Source of the DNA: Dethiosulfovibrio salsuginis
GTDB taxonomy: Bacteria > Synergistota > Synergistia > Synergistales > Dethiosulfovibrionaceae
Length of the DNA: 59,576 nt
Direction: 5' to 3'
Assembly: GCF_900177735.1 (NCBI RefSeq)
Contig: NZ_FXBB01000016.1
Location: forward strand, 1 to 59,576
Shown: positions 50,454 to 59,352 of the stretch, piece after piece
Numbering within the stretch: the first letter of the stretch is position 1
Layout: each line of letters opens with the position of its first letter
Made by a program: the position numbers and the translations under genes
Notes under the pieces: generated by a model
Database searches by the model: none
What the model was told of the DNA's origin: nothing
What the model saw: only the letters and a program-made list of their open reading frames with translations

Positions 50454-53400
50454 TAGCTATCCCTCTCCTTTCTAAATGGAACAAAAAGCCTGACTGACGT
50501 GCCTTCCCCTGGAATAGACCTTATGACCATACGGCCTCCTAGGGATATTATCCTCTCCCTTAAGCTGAACAGGCCGAAGGACCGGTTATCCCGTCCTGTA
50601 TGCTCTATGGCGGAGACGTCGAAACCCTGGCCGTCGTCGGATGCGGAAAGATACAGCCTGTTTTCCATGACCTTTGTCCGCACCGTCAAGGTGGAGGCTT
50701 TGGCGTGTTTCACCGTGTTCATCGCCAGCTCTCTGACCGCTCTGAAGAGAAATGCCTTCATATCGTCGTTCATCTCGGGGATCTCCCCGTCGGAGATCGA
50801 CTTTATCGACAGGCCGTAATCCTCCTCAAACCTCTCTGACAGCCTCTCTATGGCGGGAAAAAAGCCGAACCTGTAGAGCACAGGGGTCCCTAGCTCGAAG
50901 GTCAGAGTTCTGGTCGATCTAATGGTCTGATCGAGCATGGAGGTTATAGATCCGATCTCCTCCTGAGAGGGCTTCCCCAGGGACTGAGCCAACATCTCCA
51001 GACGGAGCTTGGACAGAGCCAGGTTCTGGCCTATAGAGTCGTGGACCTCGGTGGCTATCTGACGTCTCTCCCTCTCCTCCGCCTCGGTCAGGGAGGTCGC
51101 TAAGGACCTGAGCCTCTCTCTGTGGAAAGCCTCGTGTCTTCTGGCCTGTTCGAGCTGGAGATTTTTCTCCGTCAGCTTGAGGTTCGATATCTCCGTCACC
51201 AGTCTCAGTTTTCTCTCGGTCTCCTTTTCCCTTATGTTCCTGCTGTAGACCATGGCAAAATAGGCCAGCGATCCCAGACAAAAAAGATATACTCCGTAAG
51301 CCAGAGGGGTTCTCCATAGAGGGGGAATTACGTCGATCTCCAGGACGGCCCCTTCCTCGTTCCATACCCCGTTATTGTTGGACCCTTTTACCCTGAAAAG
51401 GTATCTGCCGTCGGGCAGGTTGGTGTAGCTGGCGTCGTTTCTGTTTCCCGAGTGAATCCAGTCCTCGTCGAAGCCCTCCAGTATATATCGGTACTCGTTT
51501 GATTCCGGGGCGGTGTAGTCCAGTGCCGCAAAGTGGATAGTGATGTAGTTCTGCCTTTGGGTCAGGGTTACCCTCCTAAATCCCCTTGGGCTTCTGTCCA
51601 TCGGGACGGGCTTACCGAAAACCGAAACCTCGTTGATCACCACCGGAGGGACGTGGTCGTTCTCGCTGATGTTGCCCGGATAGAAGCTGTTGCATCCCTT
51701 GGTCCCTCCGAAGTACATCTTGCCGAACCTATCTATCACCGCCGCCCCTCGGTTGAACTCCTTTCCCTGGAGACCGTCTCCAAGGGTGTAGTTCCGTATC
51801 TCTCCGGTCTTAGGGTCCAGCCTGGAAAGGCCGTTGTCGGTGCTGAGCCATAGCTGACCGTATCTATTCCTTAAAATACCCTTTACCACGTCTCCAGGAA
51901 GACCGTCCTCGGAAGTGTAGGCCCTCGATCTGCCCTCGCCGATCCACTGAAGTCCTAGGTCGGTGCCTATCCAGAGCTCTTTATCCCAGGAGAACAGACT
52001 GTGTATTCTGTCGCTGAGAGGGCCGTCTTTTAGATGGGAAGTCATGTTTATGCAGGACTCTCTGGAGGGGGATAGGGCAAATAGGCCGTCTCCGTCGGTG
52101 CCTAGCCAGAGGGTCCGAGATTCGTCCTCTATTATGGCGGTCACGTCGGAGCGAGATAGCCTTTTGTGTGCGAGAAAGGGAATTGCCCTGTCGCCGTGAA
52201 GGTAAAAAAGCCCTCTTGACGTGCCTATCCAGACCTTGCCCTCTTCGTCGGTCATAAGTGCTTTTACCGACGGAGGAGGGAGGATGGAGGGGAAGCGAAT
52301 CTGTTCAAAGCGATCTCCGGTCTTTACGTCCAGACCTCCGTCGGTTCCCACCAAAAGGGTTTCATCGTCCAGCCTCAATAGGGACATGACCCTGTCGCTG
52401 GTGAGACTGTAAGGATCTATAGGATCGTGTCTCCAGTAGGAGATGGTCTCTTTCCTTCCGTCGATCTCCCTGAGGCCCCCGCCGTAGGTTCCCGCCCATA
52501 GAGGGCCGTCGTCGTCCTTCCACAGGGCCCTTACGTCCTCGCCGACCAATCCTCTTACGTTATAGGACCGGCTGTCGTATCTCTGAAAAGGCCTCTTTAG
52601 GTGGACCTTCTCTACGCCGTTGGAGAAGGAGCCAAACCAGATGACCCCCGTAAGATCGCCCATATGGATGGAGTTCCCCGTATCCCCCCATATGGAGAGA
52701 ATAACGTTATCCCTGAGGCCATGGGGGGTGGAATTGTCTTGGCGATAGATGGACATAGATCTCGAATCGGGGTTAAACCGGACGATCCCCCCACCGTCGG
52801 TGCCTATCCAAAGCTCTCCGAAAATATCCTCGTAGATAGTCGATATAGATCTTTGCACTCCCCTGGGATACTCTAAAGGCTCAGGAGGGCTGAAATACCC
52901 GCCCTCTCGATTGAAGCTGTACAGTCGGCCTGCCCTGGTCCCTATCCAGAGCCTATGCCTGTGGTCCTCGAGGATCGCGGTCACCTCTCGGTCCTCCCTG
53001 GACACGAAGGGGAGGGTGTGTAGATGAAAACCGTCGATCCCCCCTTGATAGAGCCCTTTTTCCGTTCCTACCCATATGGTTTCCGATCGGTCGGAGGTGA
53101 CGGTATTTACCGATTCCTCCGGTCCCCCTAGCTCTCGGTAACGGTGAAAACGGCGTTCCCTGAGGCTCATCCTCTCCAGGCCAGCTCTGGTACCGACCCA
53201 CAGGCTATCCTTTCCGGCTATCTTAAGGGAGGTTATCCGATCGTCCAGAAGGCTTTGCTCGTCGCCAGGCACACCGGTGAATCTCTGAAACGACTCGGTC
53301 TCAAGGTCCATTCGGTTTAGGCCGGCCATGGTTCCTATCCATAGTTCTCCGTCAGGGCCCTCTACCACCGAAGTCACCGAGTTATCCGATATGCCGTCCT

Positions 53401-53638
53401 CCCTGTTCCATTTTCTCCTATATACCTTGAACTGATATCCGTCGTACCGGTTAAGTCCGCCGTCGGTGCCGAACCACATATATCCTCTGCTGTCCATGAG
53501 GATGGCTTTGACGGTGGTCTGAGACAGACCCTCCTGGAGGGATAGGTTTTCAAATATAATCTCGTCTTTAGCGGACCCGACGGAGGATATCAGGCTCAAG
53601 GTGAAAATCAGTATAGATATCAGCGTCCTTCTGGTCAT
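50453..53638 (-). CDS. Two-propeller sensor histidine kinase (Reg_prop-Y_Y_Y-HisKA_3-HATPase)
   Basis: A 1061-aa membrane kinase. After a signal peptide (1-23), about 14 blade motifs of the form LWIGTxxGL run from about 50 to 660, enough for two seven-bladed propellers. A Y_Y_Y domain follows (about 690-775), one membrane helix (about 785-805), a coiled-coil linker, the phospho-acceptor His in TEVHDSIGQNLA near 860 and an ATPase domain. This extracellular layout is best known from Bacteroidetes hybrid sensors of oligosaccharides; here the kinase is non-hybrid and has a NarL-type partner. The ligand is unknown, and no sugar genes are near. Confidence 0.92.
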   Translation of the reverse strand: MTRRTLISILIFTLSLISSVGSAKDEIIFENLSLQEGLSQTTVKAILMDSRGYMWFGTDGGLNRYDGYQFKVYRRKWNREDGISDNSVTSVVEGPDGELWIGTMAGLNRMDLETESFQRFTGVPGDEQSLLDDRITSLKIAGKDSLWVGTRAGLERMSLRERRFHRYRELGGPEESVNTVTSDRSETIWVGTEKGLYQGGIDGFHLHTLPFVSREDREVTAILEDHRHRLWIGTRAGRLYSFNREGGYFSPPEPLEYPRGVQRSISTIYEDIFGELWIGTDGGGIVRFNPDSRSMSIYRQDNSTPHGLRDNVILSIWGDTGNSIHMGDLTGVIWFGSFSNGVEKVHLKRPFQRYDSRSYNVRGLVGEDVRALWKDDDGPLWAGTYGGGLREIDGRKETISYWRHDPIDPYSLTSDRVMSLLRLDDETLLVGTDGGLDVKTGDRFEQIRFPSILPPPSVKALMTDEEGKVWIGTSRGLFYLHGDRAIPFLAHKRLSRSDVTAIIEDESRTLWLGTDGDGLFALSPSRESCINMTSHLKDGPLSDRIHSLFSWDKELWIGTDLGLQWIGEGRSRAYTSEDGLPGDVVKGILRNRYGQLWLSTDNGLSRLDPKTGEIRNYTLGDGLQGKEFNRGAAVIDRFGKMYFGGTKGCNSFYPGNISENDHVPPVVINEVSVFGKPVPMDRSPRGFRRVTLTQRQNYITIHFAALDYTAPESNEYRYILEGFDEDWIHSGNRNDASYTNLPDGRYLFRVKGSNNNGVWNEEGAVLEIDVIPPLWRTPLAYGVYLFCLGSLAYFAMVYSRNIREKETERKLRLVTEISNLKLTEKNLQLEQARRHEAFHRERLRSLATSLTEAEERERRQIATEVHDSIGQNLALSKLRLEMLAQSLGKPSQEEIGSITSMLDQTIRSTRTLTFELGTPVLYRFGFFPAIERLSERFEEDYGLSIKSISDGEIPEMNDDMKAFLFRAVRELAMNTVKHAKASTLTVRTKVMENRLYLSASDDGQGFDVSAIEHTGRDNRSFGLFSLRERIISLGGRMVIRSIPGEGTSVRLFVPFRKERDS

Positions 53639-55092
53639 AGCAGGGGACTGAAGAGTTTTGCTACGCTCTCCAGAGAACGGGTATAAACGGGCCTATCGCT
53701 CCATTCCTTAAGGTGAAGCCTTCTGGATTTTTTAAGGTAGTTCCCCTGTATATCGGTGAGGGCGTAGGCCTCCTCTTTACCGTAAAACACTAGGTTGATC
53801 TCGAAGTTCAGGGCGAATGATCGGATATCAAAATTGCTGGATCCGAAAAAGGCCAGTTCTCCGTCGACGGTCATCGTCTTTGCGTGGAGAAGGCCGTCGT
53901 CGAAGAGGTATATCTCTATTCCCATGTCCAGAAGCTCCTGGTAGTAGGACCTGGCGGCGTGTCCTACCAGAAACTGGTCGCTTCTGTGGGGCACTATCAG
54001 CTGAACCTTGACGCCTCTCAGGGCGGCGACCTCCAGGGCCTGAAGGAGGCTTTCGTCGGGGATAAGGTAGGGGGTGGTTATGATGACCTTTTCCCTGGCG
54101 TCGTGAAGGGCACTCACTATAAGCCTTTGATAGTTCTCCGTCTTATAGCTAGGGCCGCTGGGAACGGTCTGTACCGCTATAGGACCGCAGTTATCCGAGG
54201 GCATGGTCAGCCGATCTAAGTCCGGTATATCTCCGGTCTCGACGTACCAGTCCTCGAGAAAGACCGCCTGAAGCTGTCTCACAACCGGTCCCTCCAGCCT
54301 GATGGACAGATCCCTCCATATCAGGTCGCTGTGGCCGTAGCGAGGGTCTATCATGTTGTGAGACCCTGTGTAGGCAACCTCACCGTCCACTATGGCTAAC
54401 TTACGGTGGTTCCTGAGGTCAAACCGGGCGGCGTGACGTCTGAATATGCTGGCGGGAAGTGCCTCGGTGACCTTGACGCCCTTCCTTATGAGCCACTCCA
54501 GATGCCCCTGCTTTGCCAGTTCGCTTGAGCCCACCGAGTCCACCATAAGTCGGCAGTCCAGCCCTCTCTCCGAAGCCCTCACCAACGCCTCTAAGACAGG
54601 GCCACCGACGTTATCGTCGGCGAAGATGTAATAGAGCAGATCGACGTGTCTGTTCGCTCTGTCTATATCGGAGACCAGCATGGCGGAAAGGTCTTTTGCC
54701 TCGGATATGAGCGTACCTTCGTTGCCTCCTACTATAGACATATGGCCTAAGGTCTCCGCCAGACCTGAAATGCGGTGTAGCGACGGAGGGAGGTCGGGCT
54801 GGGAGTAGCAGAGGGTCTTTTTGCACTTCAACCGGAGGTCCTTCATCTGTTTCAGAAGCTCAGCGTGTCTCTTCATCCTCTTTTGAGGAAGCAGGTTCGA
54901 CCCTACCGCCAAATATATCAGAGTACAGGGCCAGGGCCAGAAAAATATCACCATAAGCCAGGCCATGGCCGCCGTCGGGGTGTGTCTCATAGGCACAATC
55001 GCCAGCATGACGAACCGAATTACCCAGGAGGAAACGCTGTGAAGTGCCAGTAGGACCAGCCAGAACTGGTGGTCAGCTAGAGAGTAGCCCAT
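53635..55092 (-). CDS. cls: Cardiolipin synthase (phospholipase D superfamily)
   Basis: A 485-aa inner-membrane enzyme making cardiolipin from phosphatidylglycerol. Two membrane helices lie in the first 65 residues, then two HKD motifs: NHRKLAIVDGEVAYTGSHN near 225 and HAKTMTVDGELAFFGSSN near 400. ATG 55092 follows AAAGGAG; it lies inside the end of the EEP gene. It overlaps the kinase start by 4 bp. The order EEP-cls matches ybhP-clsB of E. coli. Confidence 0.92.
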   Translation of the reverse strand: MGYSLADHQFWLVLLALHSVSSWVIRFVMLAIVPMRHTPTAAMAWLMVIFFWPWPCTLIYLAVGSNLLPQKRMKRHAELLKQMKDLRLKCKKTLCYSQPDLPPSLHRISGLAETLGHMSIVGGNEGTLISEAKDLSAMLVSDIDRANRHVDLLYYIFADDNVGGPVLEALVRASERGLDCRLMVDSVGSSELAKQGHLEWLIRKGVKVTEALPASIFRRHAARFDLRNHRKLAIVDGEVAYTGSHNMIDPRYGHSDLIWRDLSIRLEGPVVRQLQAVFLEDWYVETGDIPDLDRLTMPSDNCGPIAVQTVPSGPSYKTENYQRLIVSALHDAREKVIITTPYLIPDESLLQALEVAALRGVKVQLIVPHRSDQFLVGHAARSYYQELLDMGIEIYLFDDGLLHAKTMTVDGELAFFGSSNFDIRSFALNFEINLVFYGKEEAYALTDIQGNYLKKSRRLHLKEWSDRPVYTRSLESVAKLFSPLL

Positions 55093-55840
55093 AGTTACTG
55101 TCTCTCCTTTCGGATTTCCGTATCTTAAGGTCACATACCAGAGGTAGGTGGTCGGATAGATAGGTGTTCGGCACGAAGAAGCCCTGCGGTTCTATGTCCT
55201 CGGACACCAGGATAAAATCCAGCTCTTTTCTGGGCCTTCTGCACGGGAAGGTGGGAATCCCGCTTTTATTCACCGTGGACATTCCCGCCTCTATCAGAGG
55301 GGAGAGCTCATCCGACCCTTTCAAGGTGTTGTAATCCCCCGCTAGTATCAGAGGTCCTTTTCTGGAGGTACATATCTCCTTAAGGGCCCCTATCTGATGC
55401 TCTCGGCTGGTTTTGCCTAGGGATAGGTGGACCAGGACCATCGAGAAATCATTAAACTCCACCTCTAAGGCGTTTCTCTTCATCCCTCTGCCTAGATCGT
55501 GGCAGTTCACCTTTAGAGGCGTAACTCTGGATATAACCGCGTTTCCCTGGCTCTTGAGTACCGGCAGTCGGGAGAGGTTATCCCTGTACTTAACGACAAA
55601 GTGACTCTCTCCTCCTACCGCCTTAGCTATCTCCTTGGCCTGGCAGATCCCAGCCTGTCGATAGGATCCGTTATCCGCCTCGACCAGTCCCACAAGGTCC
55701 GGCGATAGCCCCTGTAGGAAGGATTTTATAGACTCAAATCGCCTGTAAGACCGTCTCAGGCTCCCGGAAAAAGGAAAGGGCAGGTGGTAGGATAGCCCCG
55801 TTCCCGTACCGTATCTCACGTTGTATATAACAAGTCTCAC
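55073..55840 (-). CDS. Endonuclease/exonuclease/phosphatase-family protein
   Basis: A 255-aa EEP-fold metal-dependent phosphodiesterase or phosphatase: VIYNVRYG at the start, DLVGLVEADNGS near 50, LAGDYNTLKGS near 167 and SDHLPLVCDL near 228. No signal peptide. Being coupled to cls it may act on lipids or lipid head groups, like other EEP phosphatases, but nuclease activity cannot be excluded. It is the first gene of a four-gene leftward operon that diverges from the kinase at 55975. Confidence 0.85.
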   Translation of the reverse strand: MRLVIYNVRYGTGTGLSYHLPFPFSGSLRRSYRRFESIKSFLQGLSPDLVGLVEADNGSYRQAGICQAKEIAKAVGGESHFVVKYRDNLSRLPVLKSQGNAVISRVTPLKVNCHDLGRGMKRNALEVEFNDFSMVLVHLSLGKTSREHQIGALKEICTSRKGPLILAGDYNTLKGSDELSPLIEAGMSTVNKSGIPTFPCRRPRKELDFILVSEDIEPQGFFVPNTYLSDHLPLVCDLKIRKSERRDSNYGLLSS

Positions 55841-55974
55841 CGATTATCATGTCCTCTCTAGGCAAGGATGGCTATCGTTTGGGCTTTAGCTCTCTCTATG
55901 ATATGATTTAGGAACGATACTCATCTTATATCACGGATCATATGATAACGCTTTTATCGACAGGGGGTGGTGAG

Positions 55975-57387
55975 TTGTCCAAGAAAAAAAAGACGATTCT
56001 CTTGGTTGGAGGTCGGGCGATGGCGGTCGAGGACGAAAGGACCATCCTGGAGGCTATGGGCTACGACGTGATAACCGTAGAAAACGACCACAAAGCTCTG
56101 GCCCTTATGGAGGCGGAGATCGAAATCGATCTGGTCCTGCTTGCTTTCGACCTAGGCCCCGATGGGAACCCCTTTAAGCTGGCCGAAAGAATTCGGATGG
56201 AAAGAGGGATTCCTGTGGTGTTCTTGGCGGAACCTGGATCATCCCTTTCTGAAGGCTACGAACACCTGATAAAGGGATCGGACCGGACGGTCTTTAGCTC
56301 AACCATAGGGAAGTACCTCTCCGACGACCGGCCAGGAATAGTCTCCTCCGATAAAAAGGGCCTTTTTGAGGCACTGGTGGAACAGATCGACGATATAGTG
56401 GTGGTAAAAGACCTCGATCTCAGAATCGTCGCCACGAATCATTCGCTGGTGAAAGCCGCAGGGTGTACCTCTGTCTCCGATCTTCTGGGCAAGACCGACG
56501 ATCAGATATTCGGTATTTCCGAGGATGAAGAGCCGGTGAGGAGCTATATGGCCGACGAAAGGCACGCTCAGACCCTCCCCCAGGGCCAGTATATCCTCAA
56601 AGAGGAGCCGATAGTCTATCCTGACGGTAGGACTCGCATCTTTCTGACCAAAAAGTATCCTATATACGATCCACATGGACGGATAATAGGGACGGGAAAT
56701 ATATCCAGGGATATCTCCGATAGAAAGGAGAGCGACAGGAGGATTCAGGCCCTTCTGGAGGAAAAGGAGCTGATCCTGAGGGAGTCGCACCACAGGATCA
56801 AAAACAACATGAACACCGTCATGAGCATTCTATCCCTCCACGCCTGGAGTCTTACGGACCCGGTCGCAGTAGGAGCCTTGAACGATGCCCGAAATCGGCT
56901 AAGTGCCATGGCCCTGCTCTACGATAGGCTCTACAGATCGGGGTCGGTGGAGTCTATGTCGATCAAAGACTACCTGCCTCCCCTTGTGGAGGATATAGTC
57001 GATACCTTCCCTCAGGGGAGCTGTATATCGACTCAGCTGGAGGTGGAGGACGTAATCCTACCTGCGGGGCTACTGTCCTCTTTGGGGATACTGATCAACG
57101 AGCTGGTTACCAACTCGATGAAATACGCCTTTGTATCCGGCGAAGGTTCTTTGAAGGTATCCGTTCGGAAAGGAGACCAGTCCCTTCGTGTGGAGGTATC
57201 CGACGATGGTCCAGGCTTCCCGGATAACTTCTGCTACGACGACCTGGAGAACTCCTCGGGCTTCGGTATGAGACTCATCTCCATGCTGGTCCGCCAGTTG
57301 AGAGGCTCCGTCACGATGAAAAACGACTCCGGTGCCATCTCGATCCTTGAAATCCCTTTTTCTTTCGATGGCGTTCAAAAAAATTAA
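55975..57387 (+). CDS. Histidine kinase with degenerate receiver and PAS domain (HWE/HisKA_2 type)
   Basis: A cytosolic protein of about 470 aa: a receiver-like domain (1-110), a PAS domain (about 130-255), an H-box HHRIKNNMNTVMSILSLH (about 275-292) of the HisKA_2 type, and an ATPase domain with GFGMRLISML. In the receiver the usual phospho-acceptor Asp is replaced: LVLLAFDLGPDG has Ala where Asp is expected, so it probably is not phosphorylated normally. Start taken as TTG 55975, right after GGGGGTGG; ATG 55942 is possible but has no site. Confidence 0.85.
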   Translation: MSKKKKTILLVGGRAMAVEDERTILEAMGYDVITVENDHKALALMEAEIEIDLVLLAFDLGPDGNPFKLAERIRMERGIPVVFLAEPGSSLSEGYEHLIKGSDRTVFSSTIGKYLSDDRPGIVSSDKKGLFEALVEQIDDIVVVKDLDLRIVATNHSLVKAAGCTSVSDLLGKTDDQIFGISEDEEPVRSYMADERHAQTLPQGQYILKEEPIVYPDGRTRIFLTKKYPIYDPHGRIIGTGNISRDISDRKESDRRIQALLEEKELILRESHHRIKNNMNTVMSILSLHAWSLTDPVAVGALNDARNRLSAMALLYDRLYRSGSVESMSIKDYLPPLVEDIVDTFPQGSCISTQLEVEDVILPAGLLSSLGILINELVTNSMKYAFVSGEGSLKVSVRKGDQSLRVEVSDDGPGFPDNFCYDDLENSSGFGMRLISMLVRQLRGSVTMKNDSGAISILEIPFSFDGVQKN

Positions 57388-57421
57388 ATGTAAATATTTT
57401 TGTCGAATTTTATAAAGGTTG

Positions 57422-57450
57422 TTGACAGGAAACCAGATCCGGGGTAAACT
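57422..57450 (+). promoter_or_regulatory. Promoter of the cold-shock gene
   Basis: Perfect TTGACA (57422) and TAAACT (57445) with a 17-base spacer. The leader to the TTG start is about 47 bases, shorter than the long cold-shock leaders of E. coli cspA. Confidence 0.85.
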
Positions 57451-57503
57451 GCTTTTGTCGCAGGGAAACGGTAGCGGCAAAAACATTTTTAGGAGGCAAC
57501 ACC

Positions 57504-57704
57504 TTGACTCGAGGAACTGTGAAATGGTTTAACGGCACTAAGGGCTATGGTTTCATCACTGGTGAGGACGGAAAGGATTACTTCGTTCACTTCAGCGCCA
57601 TCAACGTAGACGGCTTCAAGACCCTGGATGAGGGTCAGGCCGTGACCTTCACCATCGAGAACGGTCAGAAGGGTCCCCAGGCTTCGAACGTTACGCCTGT
57701 TTAA
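57504..57704 (+). CDS. Cold-shock protein (CspA family)
   Basis: A 66-aa single-domain OB-fold RNA chaperone. The RNA-binding motifs are KGYGFI and DYFVHFSAI (residues about 13-31). TTG start at 57504, seven bases after AGGAGG. Its own promoter and terminator make it a single-gene unit. Whether it responds to cold or is constitutive cannot be told. Confidence 0.95.
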   Translation: MTRGTVKWFNGTKGYGFITGEDGKDYFVHFSAINVDGFKTLDEGQAVTFTIENGQKGPQASNVTPV

Positions 57705-57725
57705 ACCTTTTCTTATCTGATCTCA

Positions 57726-57759
57726 AAAGCGACGACCTTCGGGTCGTCGCTTTGTTTTT
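57726..57759 (+). terminator. Intrinsic terminator of the cold-shock gene
   Basis: AAAGCGACGACC pairs with GGTCGTCGCTTT around a stable TTCG tetraloop and is followed by GTTTTT. Confidence 0.92.
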
Positions 57760-57790
57760 ATCTGCTGATCTTTTTTATCGTAGCATGTGC

Positions 57791-57828
57791 AGCATAAGGG
57801 CCTGAGGATATCCTCAGGCCCTTATGCT
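57791..57828 (-). terminator. 38-bp perfect palindrome over the oppF stop
   Basis: Nineteen bases on each side match exactly, with no loop spacer, and the left-hand end overlaps the oppF stop codon region. No T-run follows, so it may stabilise the 3-prime end or give Rho-independent pausing rather than a classic stop. Confidence 0.55.
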
Positions 57829-58825
57829 ATCCGTAGAGGTGGCAGGATACCATGTGTCCTGGCTCGACCTCTATCTCATCAGGGGCTGTTTTTGAGCATA
57901 TATCCATGGCCTTAGGGCATCGCCCGTGGAAGAAGCATCCCGACGGCAGGTCTATCGCCCCAGGTATCTCTCCCTCAAGGTTTTTGCCCTGCCTCATGGA
58001 GGTGCCCGATATCCTCGGTATAGCGGAGAACAGTGCCAGGGTGTAGGGATGGAGGGGATTGCCGAATATGTGGTCCTTGCTCCCCTTCTCAGCTATCTTT
58101 CCTAGGTACATTACCGCCAGGTTGTCGCTTATATGCTTTACCACCGAGAGATCGTGGGCTATGAACATATAGGAAAGAGAAAGCTCCTCCTTCAGGTCCA
58201 TCATAAGGTTGAGTATTTGGGCCTGGATCGATACGTCCAGGGCGGAAACCGGCTCGTCCGCCACGATGAACTCCGGCTCCACTGCCAGTGCCCTCGCTAT
58301 GCCTATCCTCTGCCTCTGCCCTCCGCTGAATTGGTGGGGATACCTGGACGCCTGCTCCGGCCTTATTCCCACCCTGCTGAGCAGCCCCATGGCCTTCTCC
58401 CTGGCCTCCTCCACCGACGATGCAGCCCTGTGAAATATCATGGGCTCGGTGAGGATGTCCACCACCCTCTGTCTCGGGTTCAGAGACGCGTAGGGGTCCT
58501 GAAAGATCATCTGCATCTTTTTCCGCAGAGGAAGCATCTCCTCCCTGGACAGGCCGGTGATATCCCTCCCGTCGTAGACGATTCTGCCCCCTTTGGGCTC
58601 TATGAGTTTTATGACAGTCCTGGCCACGGTGGACTTTCCGCAGCCCGACTCTCCGACGATAGAGAAAACCTCCCCTTTGTCCATGGAGAAGCTGACCTTA
58701 TTGACCGCCTTCACGACCCTCTCCCTCTTGACCAGTCGGCCCCTCTCGAAAACTAACTTGCTTAGAAAATCGGTGTTAAGGTCGAACCGTTGTTCCAGGT
58801 CTGTTACCTCCAGAAGGCGGCTCAT
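57827..58825 (-). CDS. oppF: Peptide ABC transporter ATP-binding protein (OppF/DppF type)
   Basis: A 332-aa ATPase: Walker A GESGCGKST near 58, Q-loop in MIFQDPYASLNP, signature FSGGQRQR near 165 and Walker B FIVADEPVSALD near 185, followed by the C-terminal oligopeptide extension with Cys near 295-325 (CFFHGRCPKAMDIC) typical of OppF. It starts at the base after the oppD stop. Peptide import would match the secreted peptidases in the window. Confidence 0.93.
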   Translation of the reverse strand: MSRLLEVTDLEQRFDLNTDFLSKLVFERGRLVKRERVVKAVNKVSFSMDKGEVFSIVGESGCGKSTVARTVIKLIEPKGGRIVYDGRDITGLSREEMLPLRKKMQMIFQDPYASLNPRQRVVDILTEPMIFHRAASSVEEAREKAMGLLSRVGIRPEQASRYPHQFSGGQRQRIGIARALAVEPEFIVADEPVSALDVSIQAQILNLMMDLKEELSLSYMFIAHDLSVVKHISDNLAVMYLGKIAEKGSKDHIFGNPLHPYTLALFSAIPRISGTSMRQGKNLEGEIPGAIDLPSGCFFHGRCPKAMDICSKTAPDEIEVEPGHMVSCHLYG

Positions 58826-59352
58826 CTAAAGGACCTCCTCTCTAAAGGGAAAATGACAGGCCACCTGGTGGTTCTGGGACATATGAATAACCTCCGGTTC
58901 CTGGACGTGACAAATCTCTTTGGCCCTGGTGCATCTAGGGGCGAACTTACAGCCCTTTGGCAGGTCGAACATATTAGGGACTATGCCCTTTATGGTCTCC
59001 AGCCTGTTTTTGTCCCTCTCAAGGTCGGGGATCGAGCCTATGAGACCCTTCGTGTAGGGATGGGCGCTTACGTCTATTACGTCCCTTGTGGGGCCGCTCT
59101 CGACCACCTTGCCGCAGTACATGACGTTTATCCTGTCCGCCATCTCGGACACAACGGCCAGGTCGTGGGTCACCAGTATAAGGGACCTTCCCTTTCCTCT
59201 GACCAGCTCCGCCATAAGCCTCAGTATCTGGGCCTGGATCGTCACGTCCAGGGCGGTTGTGGGCTCGTCGGCTATTATCAGCTTAGGGTCCGCCGCCAGG
59301 GCTATGGCTATGACCACCCTCTGCCTCATGCCGCCGCTGAACTGGTGTGGGG
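58826..59352 (-). pseudogene. oppD: Peptide ABC transporter ATP-binding protein (OppD type), 5-prime part cut off
   Basis: The C-terminal part of an OppD/DppD ATPase: signature PHQFSGGMRQR, Walker B LIIADEPTTALD, H-loop LVTHDL, then the OppD extension with the CKFAPRCTRAKEIC motif. Everything before the signature, including Walker A, is missing: homology stops at about 59350, where a mobile element with tnpB begins. An open frame continues a few codons into the element (TTG start) but cannot encode a working ATPase. Either the operon is inactive, or the N-terminal half lies beyond the element outside the window. Confidence 0.85.

Noticed and set aside
57791..57828. Perfect 38-bp palindrome as a mobile-element end or replication site
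   Set aside because: It lies at a gene 3-prime end like other terminators here and has no partner copy.
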